Part shown: positions 8,131 through 15,801 of the stretch, piece by piece
How the letters are laid out: every line of letters begins with the position of its first letter
How positions within the stretch are numbered: the stretch's first letter is position 1
Assembly (NCBI GenBank): GCA_019115455.1
Contig: DXDN01000025.1
Coordinates: 62,001-126,000 of the forward strand
Reading direction: 5' to 3'
Length of the DNA: 64,000 bases
Origin: Candidatus Eubacterium faecigallinarum
GTDB taxonomy: Bacteria > Bacillota > Clostridia > Oscillospirales > Acutalibacteraceae
The notes under the pieces: generated by a model
Database searches by the model: none
Told to the model about the DNA's origin: nothing
What the model saw: only the letters and a program-made list of their open reading frames with translations
Translations under genes and position numbers: made by a program

Positions 8131-9009
8131 ATGAAAAAAATTATATGTTTGCTTCTGAGCGTATTACTTGTAGTCGCTTCTTTTGCCGGCTGCGCAAAGA
8201 CAGAGGAGATTACATTCAGCCGTACTGTTGACGCAGGTGATATTGCAGTGGTGTCCTTCAACTGTGCCGCCCCCTGGGGAAATATACTCGACGGCACATC
8301 AAGCTCTGTAAGAGTAAAACGCTTTGCCGCTTATATGAATTCCGTCAGACCTGATTCTATAGGCACTCAGGAAATGAATTCCGACTGGATGGAAAAGCTT
8401 TCAACGCTTATGGAGGATTATGATTCCTACGGCGTTGTGCGAGGCGGTGACGACGGTGAAAAAAAGAGCGAGATGAATTCCATTTTCTGGCTCAGGGATA
8501 AATATGACTGTATTGACAAAAATACTTTTTGGCTGTCTGAAACACCTGAAACCGAGAGCAAATACGACGGCGCAGGCTGTAACCGAATCTGCTCCTATGT
8601 TATGCTGCGTGATAAAGAGACCGGTCAGACTTACCTTCATATGAACACTCATCTTGACAATGCCAGCGACGAGGCGAGAGTGTTCGGGGCAAAAGTCATC
8701 AAGGACAAAATAAACCAGCTTAAAGAATCCTATGAGTACGATTTTAAAATTGTTTTGACCGGCGATTTTAACGATATTGAAAGCGGAAATCCCTGTAAAG
8801 AAATAAGCAGTATACTTACAAGCTGTTCCGCGGCTAACCCTGAAAACAAGAAGAGCACATACACCGACTGGGGAAATCTTGAAAACGACGGCGAACCTAT
8901 TGATTTTATATTTACCGACGGCAAACCGGCAGGATATATGATACTCGACAATACAGCGGACGGCTTTGTGTCAGACCATTACGGCGTGTATGCCACCATA
9001 AAGCTGTAA
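8131..9009 (+). CDS. Lipoprotein of the endonuclease/exonuclease/phosphatase family
   Basis: A 292-residue exported lipoprotein. The signal sequence ends in the lipobox SFAGC (Cys20 region). The rest is an EEP-fold hydrolase: GTQEMN (metal-binding Glu), HMNTHLDN, LTGDFNDI (Asp/Asn) and the final SDHYGV (Asp-His). Members cut phosphodiesters or phosphomonoesters in nucleic acids, lipids or inositol phosphates; the substrate here is open. It lies one base after the dehydrogenase and ends at a terminator, closing the GH51 operon. Its surface location fits scavenging of phosphate or nucleotides outside the cell. Confidence 0.85.
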   Translation: MKKIICLLLSVLLVVASFAGCAKTEEITFSRTVDAGDIAVVSFNCAAPWGNILDGTSSSVRVKRFAAYMNSVRPDSIGTQEMNSDWMEKLSTLMEDYDSYGVVRGGDDGEKKSEMNSIFWLRDKYDCIDKNTFWLSETPETESKYDGAGCNRICSYVMLRDKETGQTYLHMNTHLDNASDEARVFGAKVIKDKINQLKESYEYDFKIVLTGDFNDIESGNPCKEISSILTSCSAANPENKKSTYTDWGNLENDGEPIDFIFTDGKPAGYMILDNTADGFVSDHYGVYATIKL

Positions 9010-9037
9010 GTGTATTATGCTCTAATCTGTTATAAAA

Positions 9038-9076
9038 CAAAAGCGGAAGTAACCTTGAGTTACCTCCGCTTTTTTA
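9038..9076. terminator. Bidirectional terminator between convergent genes
   Basis: A 13-bp stem (AAGCGGAAGTAAC / GTTACCTCCGCTT, one A-C mismatch on plus, a G-U pair on minus) has A run and T run on its two sides, so it can end transcripts from both directions. Confidence 0.8.
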
Positions 9077-9091
9077 TCAGCTATATTATTT

Positions 9092-10186
9092 TTATCCGAA
9101 GAAGAAGGTGAGCAGCAGGGCGATTACTGCTATTGCCGCAACACAGCCGAAAAATTTAAGCCCTTTGTTTACTGCGTCGCCGACTCCCGTGGGCATTACC
9201 TGATTAAATATGTATCTTATAGGCTCCTTGACCTTTTTGCCCACAAGATTTCTGAATCTCAGGTCGTATGTATCCAGCGTGCCGCCTTTTTTCAGCTCGA
9301 TTATTCTGACGCCTCTGTCAATGCCCGGTCCGTATACGTGGAATCCTGCGCCCTGAGTGTATCCCAGGTCAATGCCGTCCACCTTTCCGTGGAAGGAATT
9401 GTTGTGGTCGTGACCGAAATAAACTCCGATAACCTCGCCCTTTTCTTTGAATGCTTCAAATTCGCCGCTGTTCTCCTCCGGGTCGGCAGGGGACTCTTTC
9501 ATGAAGCCGTCGGAATTAACAAGATCTCTGTTTAATGCGAAATGCTTGTGGGCGTGGTTGCCGTAACCTCTTACGCAGCCGCGGGTGGTCATTCTTACTT
9601 CCCTGAGCAGTCCCATTACCTCGCATACAGGGATATGCTGAATAACTACCGACGGGATAAGCCTGCCGTATTTTTTTTCATATTCGTCCCTGGTTTTCCT
9701 GTACCATTCAATCTGGTTTTCGTGCACGTGGTCGTAGCCCAGCTTCAGGTTAGAATGGCTGTCAATGAGATAGAGCAGAAATTCCGGTGTCTCGCCGTCC
9801 CCGATTTCAATAACGTGATTTGCAACGCCGTCAATTCCTTCAACGCTTTCTCCTATAAAATGGTCAAAGCTTTTGTATATCTCAAACTGTTCTGCATTTG
9901 ACATTCCCACCTGCCTGTCGTGATTGCCGAAGCATATCGTAAAAGGTATGTTCCTTTTTCTCACAGGCTGAGTAAGAACATCAAGTACGTTTTTTATAGT
10001 GTTTGCGTCAATCTTTTTGCCTATGACTCCGCCCCAGATTTGATCTCCGGAATATACCACAAGATCAGGATTTTCACGGTCAAGGGCGGCGTTTATTAAA
10101 TCAAGGGTATCGGGGCTTACCTTTGTGCCTTCCTGTGTGTCAGCTATCTGCATAATTTTGAATGTCTCATTCTTAAAAACCAGCAT
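9092..10186 (-). CDS. Tail-anchored metallophosphoesterase
   Basis: A 364-residue calcineurin-like phosphoesterase. The five metal-site blocks are in order: IADTQEG (usual form DxH/DxQ), YSGDQIWGG, CFGNHDRQ, VIQHIP and YFGHDHNNSF. It has no signal peptide; instead the last 20 residues form one membrane helix (CVAAIAVIALLLTFFF), so the catalytic domain is probably held on the cytoplasmic side as a tail-anchored protein. The start ATG follows AGGAGAATAT. It stands alone between a bidirectional terminator and the tRNA-Arg gene. Related proteins act on phosphodiesters or UDP-sugars; the substrate is not known. Confidence 0.85.
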   Translation of the reverse strand: MLVFKNETFKIMQIADTQEGTKVSPDTLDLINAALDRENPDLVVYSGDQIWGGVIGKKIDANTIKNVLDVLTQPVRKRNIPFTICFGNHDRQVGMSNAEQFEIYKSFDHFIGESVEGIDGVANHVIEIGDGETPEFLLYLIDSHSNLKLGYDHVHENQIEWYRKTRDEYEKKYGRLIPSVVIQHIPVCEVMGLLREVRMTTRGCVRGYGNHAHKHFALNRDLVNSDGFMKESPADPEENSGEFEAFKEKGEVIGVYFGHDHNNSFHGKVDGIDLGYTQGAGFHVYGPGIDRGVRIIELKKGGTLDTYDLRFRNLVGKKVKEPIRYIFNQVMPTGVGDAVNKGLKFFGCVAAIAVIALLLTFFFG

Positions 10187-10235
10187 ACATATTCTCCTTG
10201 TATTGTTGATGTTATAATTTTAACACATATTTTGC

Positions 10236-10264
10236 TTGACTGCAACTTTATGTGCAATTATAAT
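10236..10264 (+). promoter_or_regulatory. Promoter of tRNA-Arg
   Basis: TTGACT and TATAAT with a 17-base spacer, 13 bases before the mature tRNA. Confidence 0.7.
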
Positions 10265-10277
10265 ATTAATGATATTT

Positions 10278-10353
10278 CTGCCTGTAGCATAATGGCTGAT
10301 GCATCAGATTCCGATTCTGAAGATTGGGGGTTCGAGTCCCTTCAGGCAGGCCA
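10278..10353 (+). tRNA. tRNA-Arg (anticodon CCG)
   Basis: A 76-base cloverleaf with CCA encoded. Acceptor CTGCCTG pairs with CAGGCAG, D arm GCAT...ATGC, anticodon stem TCAGA/TCTGA with loop TTCCGAT (anticodon CCG, reads CGG), T loop TTCGAGT. A lone tRNA with its own promoter and terminator. Confidence 0.96.
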
Positions 10354-10360
10354 AATCAAC

Positions 10361-10395
10361 GGCGGTTTGTTTGACGAATGAACCGCCCTTTTTTA
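10361..10395 (+). terminator. Terminator of tRNA-Arg
   Basis: Stem GGCGGTT / AACCGCC with a 13-base loop and a run of T, seven bases after the tRNA 3' end. Confidence 0.85.
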
Positions 10396-10448
10396 TTGTG
10401 CTACCTTTGATGCTAAGTTAAAAACAGCAATATTATAGGTGTGAAGAT

Positions 10449-11087
10449 ATGAAGTATAAGTATGTTATTTGGGATTGGAACGGCACTCTTTATGACGACG
10501 TGCAGATAGGCGTTGACGCCATGAACGAGATGCTCAAAATAAAAGGATACGACAAATTTCTGACGGTGGAAAAATACCGTGAGATATTTTGCTTTCCTGT
10601 TATTGAGTATTACAGACAGGTGGGCTTTGATTTTAGTGTGCATCCGTTTGAGGAGCTGGCGGAGCTTTATATCAGGCTTTATTCTCCGCTCCAGAAAAAA
10701 GCCAAACTGTACAGCGGCGCAGACGATGTGTTAAGGGAGATAAAAAAACGGGGAGCCGTGCAGACGGTTATCTCTGCCTGCGAGAAAAACAGACTGGCTT
10801 TTCAGATAAATCAGTTTGATATTATGGATTATTTTTACGGTGTTGCCGGTATTGACGATAATTTAGCCCGGGGCAAGGCTCAGCTTGCAAAAAAATGGAT
10901 GCTTCAAAACCGTGTTGACCCAAAGGAAGCGGTATTTATCGGCGATACTGTTCATGATTTTGAAACAGCAAGCGCCGTGGGGTGCAGGAGTATTCTTGTG
11001 AGCAACGGTCACCAGAATTATGACAGACTTAAAAGCACGGGAGCAGAGGTAGTAAGGGATATATCGGATGTGCTGAGCCTTATTTAA
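10449..11087 (+). CDS. HAD hydrolase, phosphoglycolate phosphatase-like
   Basis: A 212-residue HAD phosphatase. Motif I is WDWNGTLYDD, the form seen in Gph-like proteins with Trp in place of Phe; motif II Ser lies in TVISACEKN; the motif III Lys is in ARGKAQLAKKW; motif IV is FIGDTVHDFETA. A four-helix cap follows motif I. The ATG is behind TAGGTGTGAAG. It has no close neighbour on the same strand and sits 100 bases before the GH20 gene. The substrate is unknown; phosphoglycolate or a sugar phosphate are both possible. Confidence 0.82.
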   Translation: MKYKYVIWDWNGTLYDDVQIGVDAMNEMLKIKGYDKFLTVEKYREIFCFPVIEYYRQVGFDFSVHPFEELAELYIRLYSPLQKKAKLYSGADDVLREIKKRGAVQTVISACEKNRLAFQINQFDIMDYFYGVAGIDDNLARGKAQLAKKWMLQNRVDPKEAVFIGDTVHDFETASAVGCRSILVSNGHQNYDRLKSTGAEVVRDISDVLSLI

Positions 11088-11127
11088 CTGATAAATTTTA
11101 ATTATTTTTTAATTTAGCAGGTTGTTA

Positions 11128-11156
11128 TTGTGTTTTTAATAAAGTTATGTTACAAT
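11128..11156 (+). promoter_or_regulatory. Promoter of the GH20-M28 operon
   Basis: TTGTGT and TACAAT with a 17-base spacer, about 45 bases before the GH20 start codon. Confidence 0.5.
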
Positions 11157-11200
11157 TCTTTTGTTATTAATAATTAAGTAGAGTAATGAGGGGTAAAACT

Positions 11201-12775
11201 ATGCTTAATCTAATTCCGGCTCCGCTTAAATGCCTTGATGGCAGCGGCTATTTTGTTTTTAAAGATGACTTGAAAGTAAAAAGCGATTTTGACCTGCCGC
11301 TTCTTGAACTTGAGAGAGCAGACGACGGCAGATTGATAATAAAAAAAGATGATTCGCAGCCTCAGGAGGGTTATGTGCTAGATATAACTCAGGAGTGTAT
11401 CACAATTACGGCAAGCACTGAAACCGGCGCTTATTACGCTCTTCAATCCCTCAGACAGATAAGTTCCTATGAGTTCGGAAAAAGAAGAGTAAACTGCTGC
11501 CGAATCACTGACAGACCTTCTTTTAAATGGCGCGGACTTCAGCTTGATGAGAGTCGTCACTTCTTCGGCAAAGAAGAGGTTAAGCGTCTGCTTGATATGA
11601 TGTTTATGATGAAGCTCAATGTCTTTCACTGGCATCTTACTGACGACCAGGGATGGCGTGTTGAGATAAAAAAATATCCTCTTCTGACCGAGATCGGCTC
11701 CGTGCGCCAAAGCACCCAAATTAACGGCTGGCAGAGCAAGGACGTAGTTGAGGAGGAGTACAGCGGATATTATACCCGTGAGGATATTGCCGAGATAGTT
11801 GACTACGCCGATAAACGCGGCATAATGATAGTGCCTGAAATTGACTTTCCTGCTCACAGTGCGGCGGAAATTGCTGCTTATCCTAAGCTTGCATGCCGTG
11901 AGCTTGACAGGGGAGTGCCCGGGTATTTCGGAAGCTCGATTCCTGAGCGTGTTTTGGGTATAAAGGACTGGAACAGAACGATATGCGTCGGCAGGGAAGA
12001 GAATATTCAGTTCGTGTTTGATGTTATTGACGAAATATGCGAGATGTTCCCTGCGCCGTATTTCCATATCGGCGGCGACGAAGCTCCCAAGGACGAGTGG
12101 AAAAAATGCCCCCATTGCCAAAAGGTGATTAAGGAAAATAACCTTAAGAATGAAGAGGACCTTCAGGGCTGGTTTAATAACCGTGTTTTGGAACACCTTA
12201 AATCAAAGGGCAAGAGGCTTATCGGCTGGAATGAAATACTTAAAGCAGGAAACCTCGACAAATCAGCTATTATTCAATACTGGACGCCGCAAAGAGATAA
12301 AAACGCAGAAAATCATGCCAACAGCGGCGGCGATATAATTCTCTCAAATCACCAGGCGTTCTACTTTGATATGACATACGCCCAGTACCCACTTACCAAT
12401 ACATATAACTACTCACCGGTAAAATACGGCGTTAATAAGGAGAATATCTCAAACGTTCTCGGAATTGAGGGCGAACTGTGGACGGAATGGATTGACGGCA
12501 GGGAAAAGCTTGATTTGCAGACTTATCCGAGAATGCAGGCGCTGGCAGAGGCGGCTTGGTCCGACGACGCAAACAAAAATTGGAAAGATTTTAAATCAAG
12601 GCTTGACCGGTTTAAGCCGTATTACAGCCTGCTGGGTATAAATTATGCTGTGGATAAAGTGTCGCTTATAAAAAATCCCTTCAAGCGAGCGGATATCCAG
12701 CGTAAATTCTACATCTGTGACACTCATTATGAAGTGAAACTTAATAAAAAATACAAGGCTAAAGGAGAAAAATAA
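11201..12775 (+). CDS. GH20 beta-N-acetylhexosaminidase
   Basis: A 524-residue hexosaminidase that should release terminal GlcNAc or GalNAc from glycans. The N-terminal GH20b domain covers about residues 1-105 and the catalytic barrel starts at RPSFKWRGLQLDESRHF. The catalytic pair is Asp293-Glu294 in HIGGDEAPK; WHLTDDQGWR and EIDFPAHS are the other family blocks. No signal peptide is present, so it acts in the cytoplasm on imported oligosaccharides. The ATG used has GAGGGG in front; an in-frame ATG five codons earlier lies within that ribosome site. Two bases separate it from the M28 peptidase gene, with which it forms an operon. Confidence 0.93.
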   Translation: MLNLIPAPLKCLDGSGYFVFKDDLKVKSDFDLPLLELERADDGRLIIKKDDSQPQEGYVLDITQECITITASTETGAYYALQSLRQISSYEFGKRRVNCCRITDRPSFKWRGLQLDESRHFFGKEEVKRLLDMMFMMKLNVFHWHLTDDQGWRVEIKKYPLLTEIGSVRQSTQINGWQSKDVVEEEYSGYYTREDIAEIVDYADKRGIMIVPEIDFPAHSAAEIAAYPKLACRELDRGVPGYFGSSIPERVLGIKDWNRTICVGREENIQFVFDVIDEICEMFPAPYFHIGGDEAPKDEWKKCPHCQKVIKENNLKNEEDLQGWFNNRVLEHLKSKGKRLIGWNEILKAGNLDKSAIIQYWTPQRDKNAENHANSGGDIILSNHQAFYFDMTYAQYPLTNTYNYSPVKYGVNKENISNVLGIEGELWTEWIDGREKLDLQTYPRMQALAEAAWSDDANKNWKDFKSRLDRFKPYYSLLGINYAVDKVSLIKNPFKRADIQRKFYICDTHYEVKLNKKYKAKGEK

Positions 12776-12777
12776 GT

Positions 12778-14052
12778 ATGAAAATCGCAGATTTTCCTCA
12801 GTCAGTCATTGATGAAAATGTTGACTACACCGTAAAAGAGATTACAAATGTAATCAAAAAATACGGTCCCCGTGAGTCAGGCAACGAAAATTGCCTTGCC
12901 GCTGAAAAACACATTAAAAAGGAAATGGACACATTTTGTGATGAAACACGTTTTGAATCATACAAAATGGCGCCCAAGGCATTCCTTCACTGGACAAAGC
13001 TTGTTTCCGCCGCTGTATTTCTGGCAGTCGTAGTGTGCGGAATACTGGTATTCACCAGCGTTATCAGCTTTTTCGTTGCTCAGTGCATAGTGGGCGGCGT
13101 GCTTTTTGTAAGTCTGCTTATCACAGTAATGGAATTTCTTATGTACAAGCGCTTTATGGACCCGCTTTATAAGAAAGTTGAGGGACATAACCTTCTTGGC
13201 GTAAGAAAACCCACCGGAGAAGTAAAAAGACGTATAATCATCAGCGGTCATATCGACTCCGCTTATGAATGGCGCCATATCTATTACGGCAAAAAGTTTC
13301 CGCTTATGACCATACTTATGGGCTGGACTATCGGCGGCGCCATTATTTCTTTCGTTTTGGCGGTAATTACTATCATTGCAAACTTTGTGGATATGGGAGC
13401 ATTCGGTGAGTTTATGCTCAATTACAGCTATTTCTTCCATTTCCTTACGGCTCTTGCAATGGTTACTTTGTTCCTCTTCGTTGACTTTAAAACCATATCA
13501 CCAGGTGCAAACGATAACCTTACCGGCACATATGCCGCTGTAACTGCGCTTCGTATGCTTGATATGGCAGGCGTCAATTTTGAAAATACCGAGGTTTGCG
13601 CTATGATTACCGACGGTGAGGAAGCAGGACTCAGAGGCTGCAAGCAGTGGGCAAAGGACCACTATGACGAGTATGTAAACAGCGGCGTGGAGACAGCCGT
13701 TCTCTGCGTTGATACGCTTACCGACCTGGAATATCTGAATGTTTATAACAGAGATATGACCGGTACGGTTAAGCATAACGAAAAATTCAGCCAGCTTGTT
13801 ATGGATTCTGCAAAAGAGGCAGGTCACGACGACCTTAAGTTTGCAAATGTGTTCTTCGGCTCATCAGACGCCGCCGCATTTACTCAGGCAGGTATAACCT
13901 CCACATGCCTTGCCGCTATGGACCCGGCTCCTGCCGATTATTACCATAACCGCCGTGACAGCTATGACAGACTTGTTCCTGAAGCCATTAAGACAGGTTA
14001 TGAGGTTATCCTTTCAACTATTTTCAACTTTGACGAAAAAGGCCTTGGATAA
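12778..14052 (+). CDS. Membrane-embedded M28 family metallopeptidase
   Basis: A 424-residue zinc peptidase of the M28 (aminopeptidase Y/S) type. Metal ligands are seen in SGHIDSAYEW (His158, Asp160), SPGANDNLTG (bridging Asp246), DGEEAG (Glu pair near 281-282), the Asp of VLCVDT, and the C-terminal His in DYYHNRRDSYDRL. Two helical membrane pairs are present: one near 72-122 before the first ligand, and another near 174-236 inserted between the first and second ligand motifs. The insert has an even number of helices, so all ligands can lie on one side. No signal peptide was seen. It is the second gene of the GH20 operon and is followed by a terminator. Confidence 0.85.
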   Translation: MKIADFPQSVIDENVDYTVKEITNVIKKYGPRESGNENCLAAEKHIKKEMDTFCDETRFESYKMAPKAFLHWTKLVSAAVFLAVVVCGILVFTSVISFFVAQCIVGGVLFVSLLITVMEFLMYKRFMDPLYKKVEGHNLLGVRKPTGEVKRRIIISGHIDSAYEWRHIYYGKKFPLMTILMGWTIGGAIISFVLAVITIIANFVDMGAFGEFMLNYSYFFHFLTALAMVTLFLFVDFKTISPGANDNLTGTYAAVTALRMLDMAGVNFENTEVCAMITDGEEAGLRGCKQWAKDHYDEYVNSGVETAVLCVDTLTDLEYLNVYNRDMTGTVKHNEKFSQLVMDSAKEAGHDDLKFANVFFGSSDAAAFTQAGITSTCLAAMDPAPADYYHNRRDSYDRLVPEAIKTGYEVILSTIFNFDEKGLG

Positions 14053-14084
14053 TAAATATAATATTTTGTAAATGAGTATAAAAT

Positions 14085-14115
14085 AAGCGCTGCGGATTAT
14101 TCCGCAGCGCTTTTG
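14085..14115. terminator. Bidirectional terminator after the M28 gene
   Basis: Perfect 12-bp stem AAGCGCTGCGGA / TCCGCAGCGCTT with a 3-base loop and a short T run. It lies between convergent genes. Confidence 0.85.
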
Positions 14116-14128
14116 CTATGTAATTTGG

Positions 14129-14704
14129 TCAGCATATCATGCCGCTTTCGATCCAGCGAAGAACTGAGGGATACTCTTCCTTGTAGTTATCAAGCTGGTC
14201 GTGGTTTGTGTCGATGAATGCCTGCATTTCCTCGTAATCTTCAAAATCAAACACAAAGTCCTGCTCGAATTCGTACGTTGCTGTGAACATATAGTCAAAC
14301 AAATCCTCCGCAGAAAATTCCTCAAGCATTTTGTCTGCGGTGATCTCTGTGATATAGTCAAGAGCATTCTTTACCGTGATTTCAAAATCGTCATCGTCTG
14401 TTTCGATATTTTCGTTACTCTTGCAGTATTGGATAACATCATCCTCATAAAATCCTATGTTTTGCAGGTGCTCAATAACATCCTCAAAGCCTGTTTCGTT
14501 TACTTCGTCATAGAGCCTGTAGACAAATTCGCCAAGAAGATTTTGTATTGCTACTGCTTTGATAACAGCGTCTATTTCATAGCCGTCCTCATCGGTCACA
14601 ACAAAACCGTCCTCTTTAAAATTATCCCAAATAAGCTCGTAAAAGCATCTGTGCTGTTCCTTTTCTTCAAAAATTGCTTCGTGAATGTAATTTTCAATAT
14701 CCAT
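14129..14704 (-). CDS. Unrecognised hyperacidic protein (191 aa)
   Basis: I do not recognise a family. The protein is soluble, all-helical in look, and very acidic: Asp and Glu make up close to a third of residues, with a DDDD run near the middle and few Lys or Arg. It has no signal peptide or membrane helix. Aromatic residues recur among the acidic ones (FYELIWDNF, YMFTATYEFEQDFVFDFEDYEE). The ATG follows GGGAGAAACG at good spacing, which supports a real gene. It is a single gene between a bidirectional terminator and a divergent mutarotase gene. A DNA mimic, inhibitor or metal-buffer role is possible but there is no direct sign for any of these. Confidence 0.75.
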   Translation of the reverse strand: MDIENYIHEAIFEEKEQHRCFYELIWDNFKEDGFVVTDEDGYEIDAVIKAVAIQNLLGEFVYRLYDEVNETGFEDVIEHLQNIGFYEDDVIQYCKSNENIETDDDDFEITVKNALDYITEITADKMLEEFSAEDLFDYMFTATYEFEQDFVFDFEDYEEMQAFIDTNHDQLDNYKEEYPSVLRWIESGMIC

Positions 14705-14826
14705 TTTCGTTTCTCCCGGTTTAATGATTTGTGCATGCCAAAGATAGCGTGTATGTTATGATCGCAGTTTCACGCCCTGCGGTTTTTACATCCATATTGT
14801 AACCCATATATACCACAATTTCAATA

Positions 14827-14855
14827 TTGCATTAAAAGTTTATATAAGTTATAAT
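14827..14855 (+). promoter_or_regulatory. Promoter of the mutarotase-like gene
   Basis: TTGCAT and TATAAT with a 17-base spacer, 25 bases before the GTG start. Confidence 0.6.
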
Positions 14856-14879
14856 TATTTTTGATTGGAGTGATATTTT

Positions 14880-15755
14880 GTGAAGATAAAAATCACAAGC
14901 GGTGAAAGCGCTGCGGTAGTTAATACCGAGGGAGCTCAGCTCAATTCCCTGAAAAAAGACGGCAGGGAATATCTCTGGCAGGGAGATCCGTCTTACTGGG
15001 CGGGACAGGCGCCGGTGTGTTTTCCTATTGTCGGGGTACTGCCTGACGGCGAGGCTTCGGCTTTTGGCAAACAGTGCGTTATGAAGCGCCACGGCGTGGC
15101 AAGGATAAATCCTTTTGAGGTCTTGGAGAAACACAGTAACAGCGTAACGTTTATTCAAAAAAGCAGTGACGAGACCAGGGCTCAGTATCCTTTTGACTAC
15201 GAGCTTAAAATAAAATACACGATAAACGGAAATACCGTGACTAACGAATATATAATTACAAATACGGGCGAGGACAAGATGCCCTTTGTTATCGGCGGAC
15301 ATCCTGCGTTTAACTGCCCGGTGGACGGCGGCGAGAACTTCGAGGACTATAAAGTAGTTTTTGACAGACCTATCAGCAAGGCCTGCCTGCGCCCGGATCA
15401 TCACACAGGGCTTGTTGACCCCGAAAAGAAATATGACATTATGGCAGGGGGCGATACTTTGCAGCTTCGCCACGAACTTTTTGAGGAAAACGACGCTCTG
15501 ATATTTGAGGACTGCGCTTCAAAATCCGTAACTCTCATAGGCAAAAATGAGAGGGGAATACGCATTGATTTCCAAGATATGAGCAATCTACTTATCTGGT
15601 CGGCAGTAGGCAATGCTCCGTTTGTTGCTCTTGAGCCGTGGACAGGTATATCAAGCTGTCTTGATGAGGACGGGATTTTTGAGCATAAGAGGGGGATGAC
15701 GGTGCTTTCCCCTGACGAAACTATATCTTTTAAATTTAAAATAACAATGATTTAA
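14880..15755 (+). CDS. Aldose 1-epimerase family protein (LacX-like)
   Basis: A 291-residue beta-sandwich protein of the galactose mutarotase superfamily. Visible blocks are GAQLNSLKKDGREYLWQGDPSYW, the catalytic His region MKRHGVAR, FVIGGHPAFNCP (second His) and the C-terminal Glu region FVALEPWTGISS. These fit the LacX-like branch, which interconverts sugar anomers, sometimes of phosphorylated sugars. GTG is the start, behind TTGGAGTG. It sits 46 bases before nadE and may be co-transcribed with it, though a weak TTAACA-18-GATAAT promoter lies in the gap. Confidence 0.87.
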   Translation: MKIKITSGESAAVVNTEGAQLNSLKKDGREYLWQGDPSYWAGQAPVCFPIVGVLPDGEASAFGKQCVMKRHGVARINPFEVLEKHSNSVTFIQKSSDETRAQYPFDYELKIKYTINGNTVTNEYIITNTGEDKMPFVIGGHPAFNCPVDGGENFEDYKVVFDRPISKACLRPDHHTGLVDPEKKYDIMAGGDTLQLRHELFEENDALIFEDCASKSVTLIGKNERGIRIDFQDMSNLLIWSAVGNAPFVALEPWTGISSCLDEDGIFEHKRGMTVLSPDETISFKFKITMI

Positions 15756-15801
15756 CAATTTATTTATAAAATACTGATAATATTAACTTACAGGTGATGG
15801 G

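Noticed and set aside
13498-13827. Minus-strand frames inside the M28 and GH20 genes
   Set aside because: Fully covered by strong plus-strand genes with complete active-site motifs; no start signals.
14763-14790. Small hairpin CGCAG/CTGCG with TTTTT between divergent genes
   Set aside because: The stem is only 5 bp with a 9-base loop and there is no transcript for it to end; likely chance.
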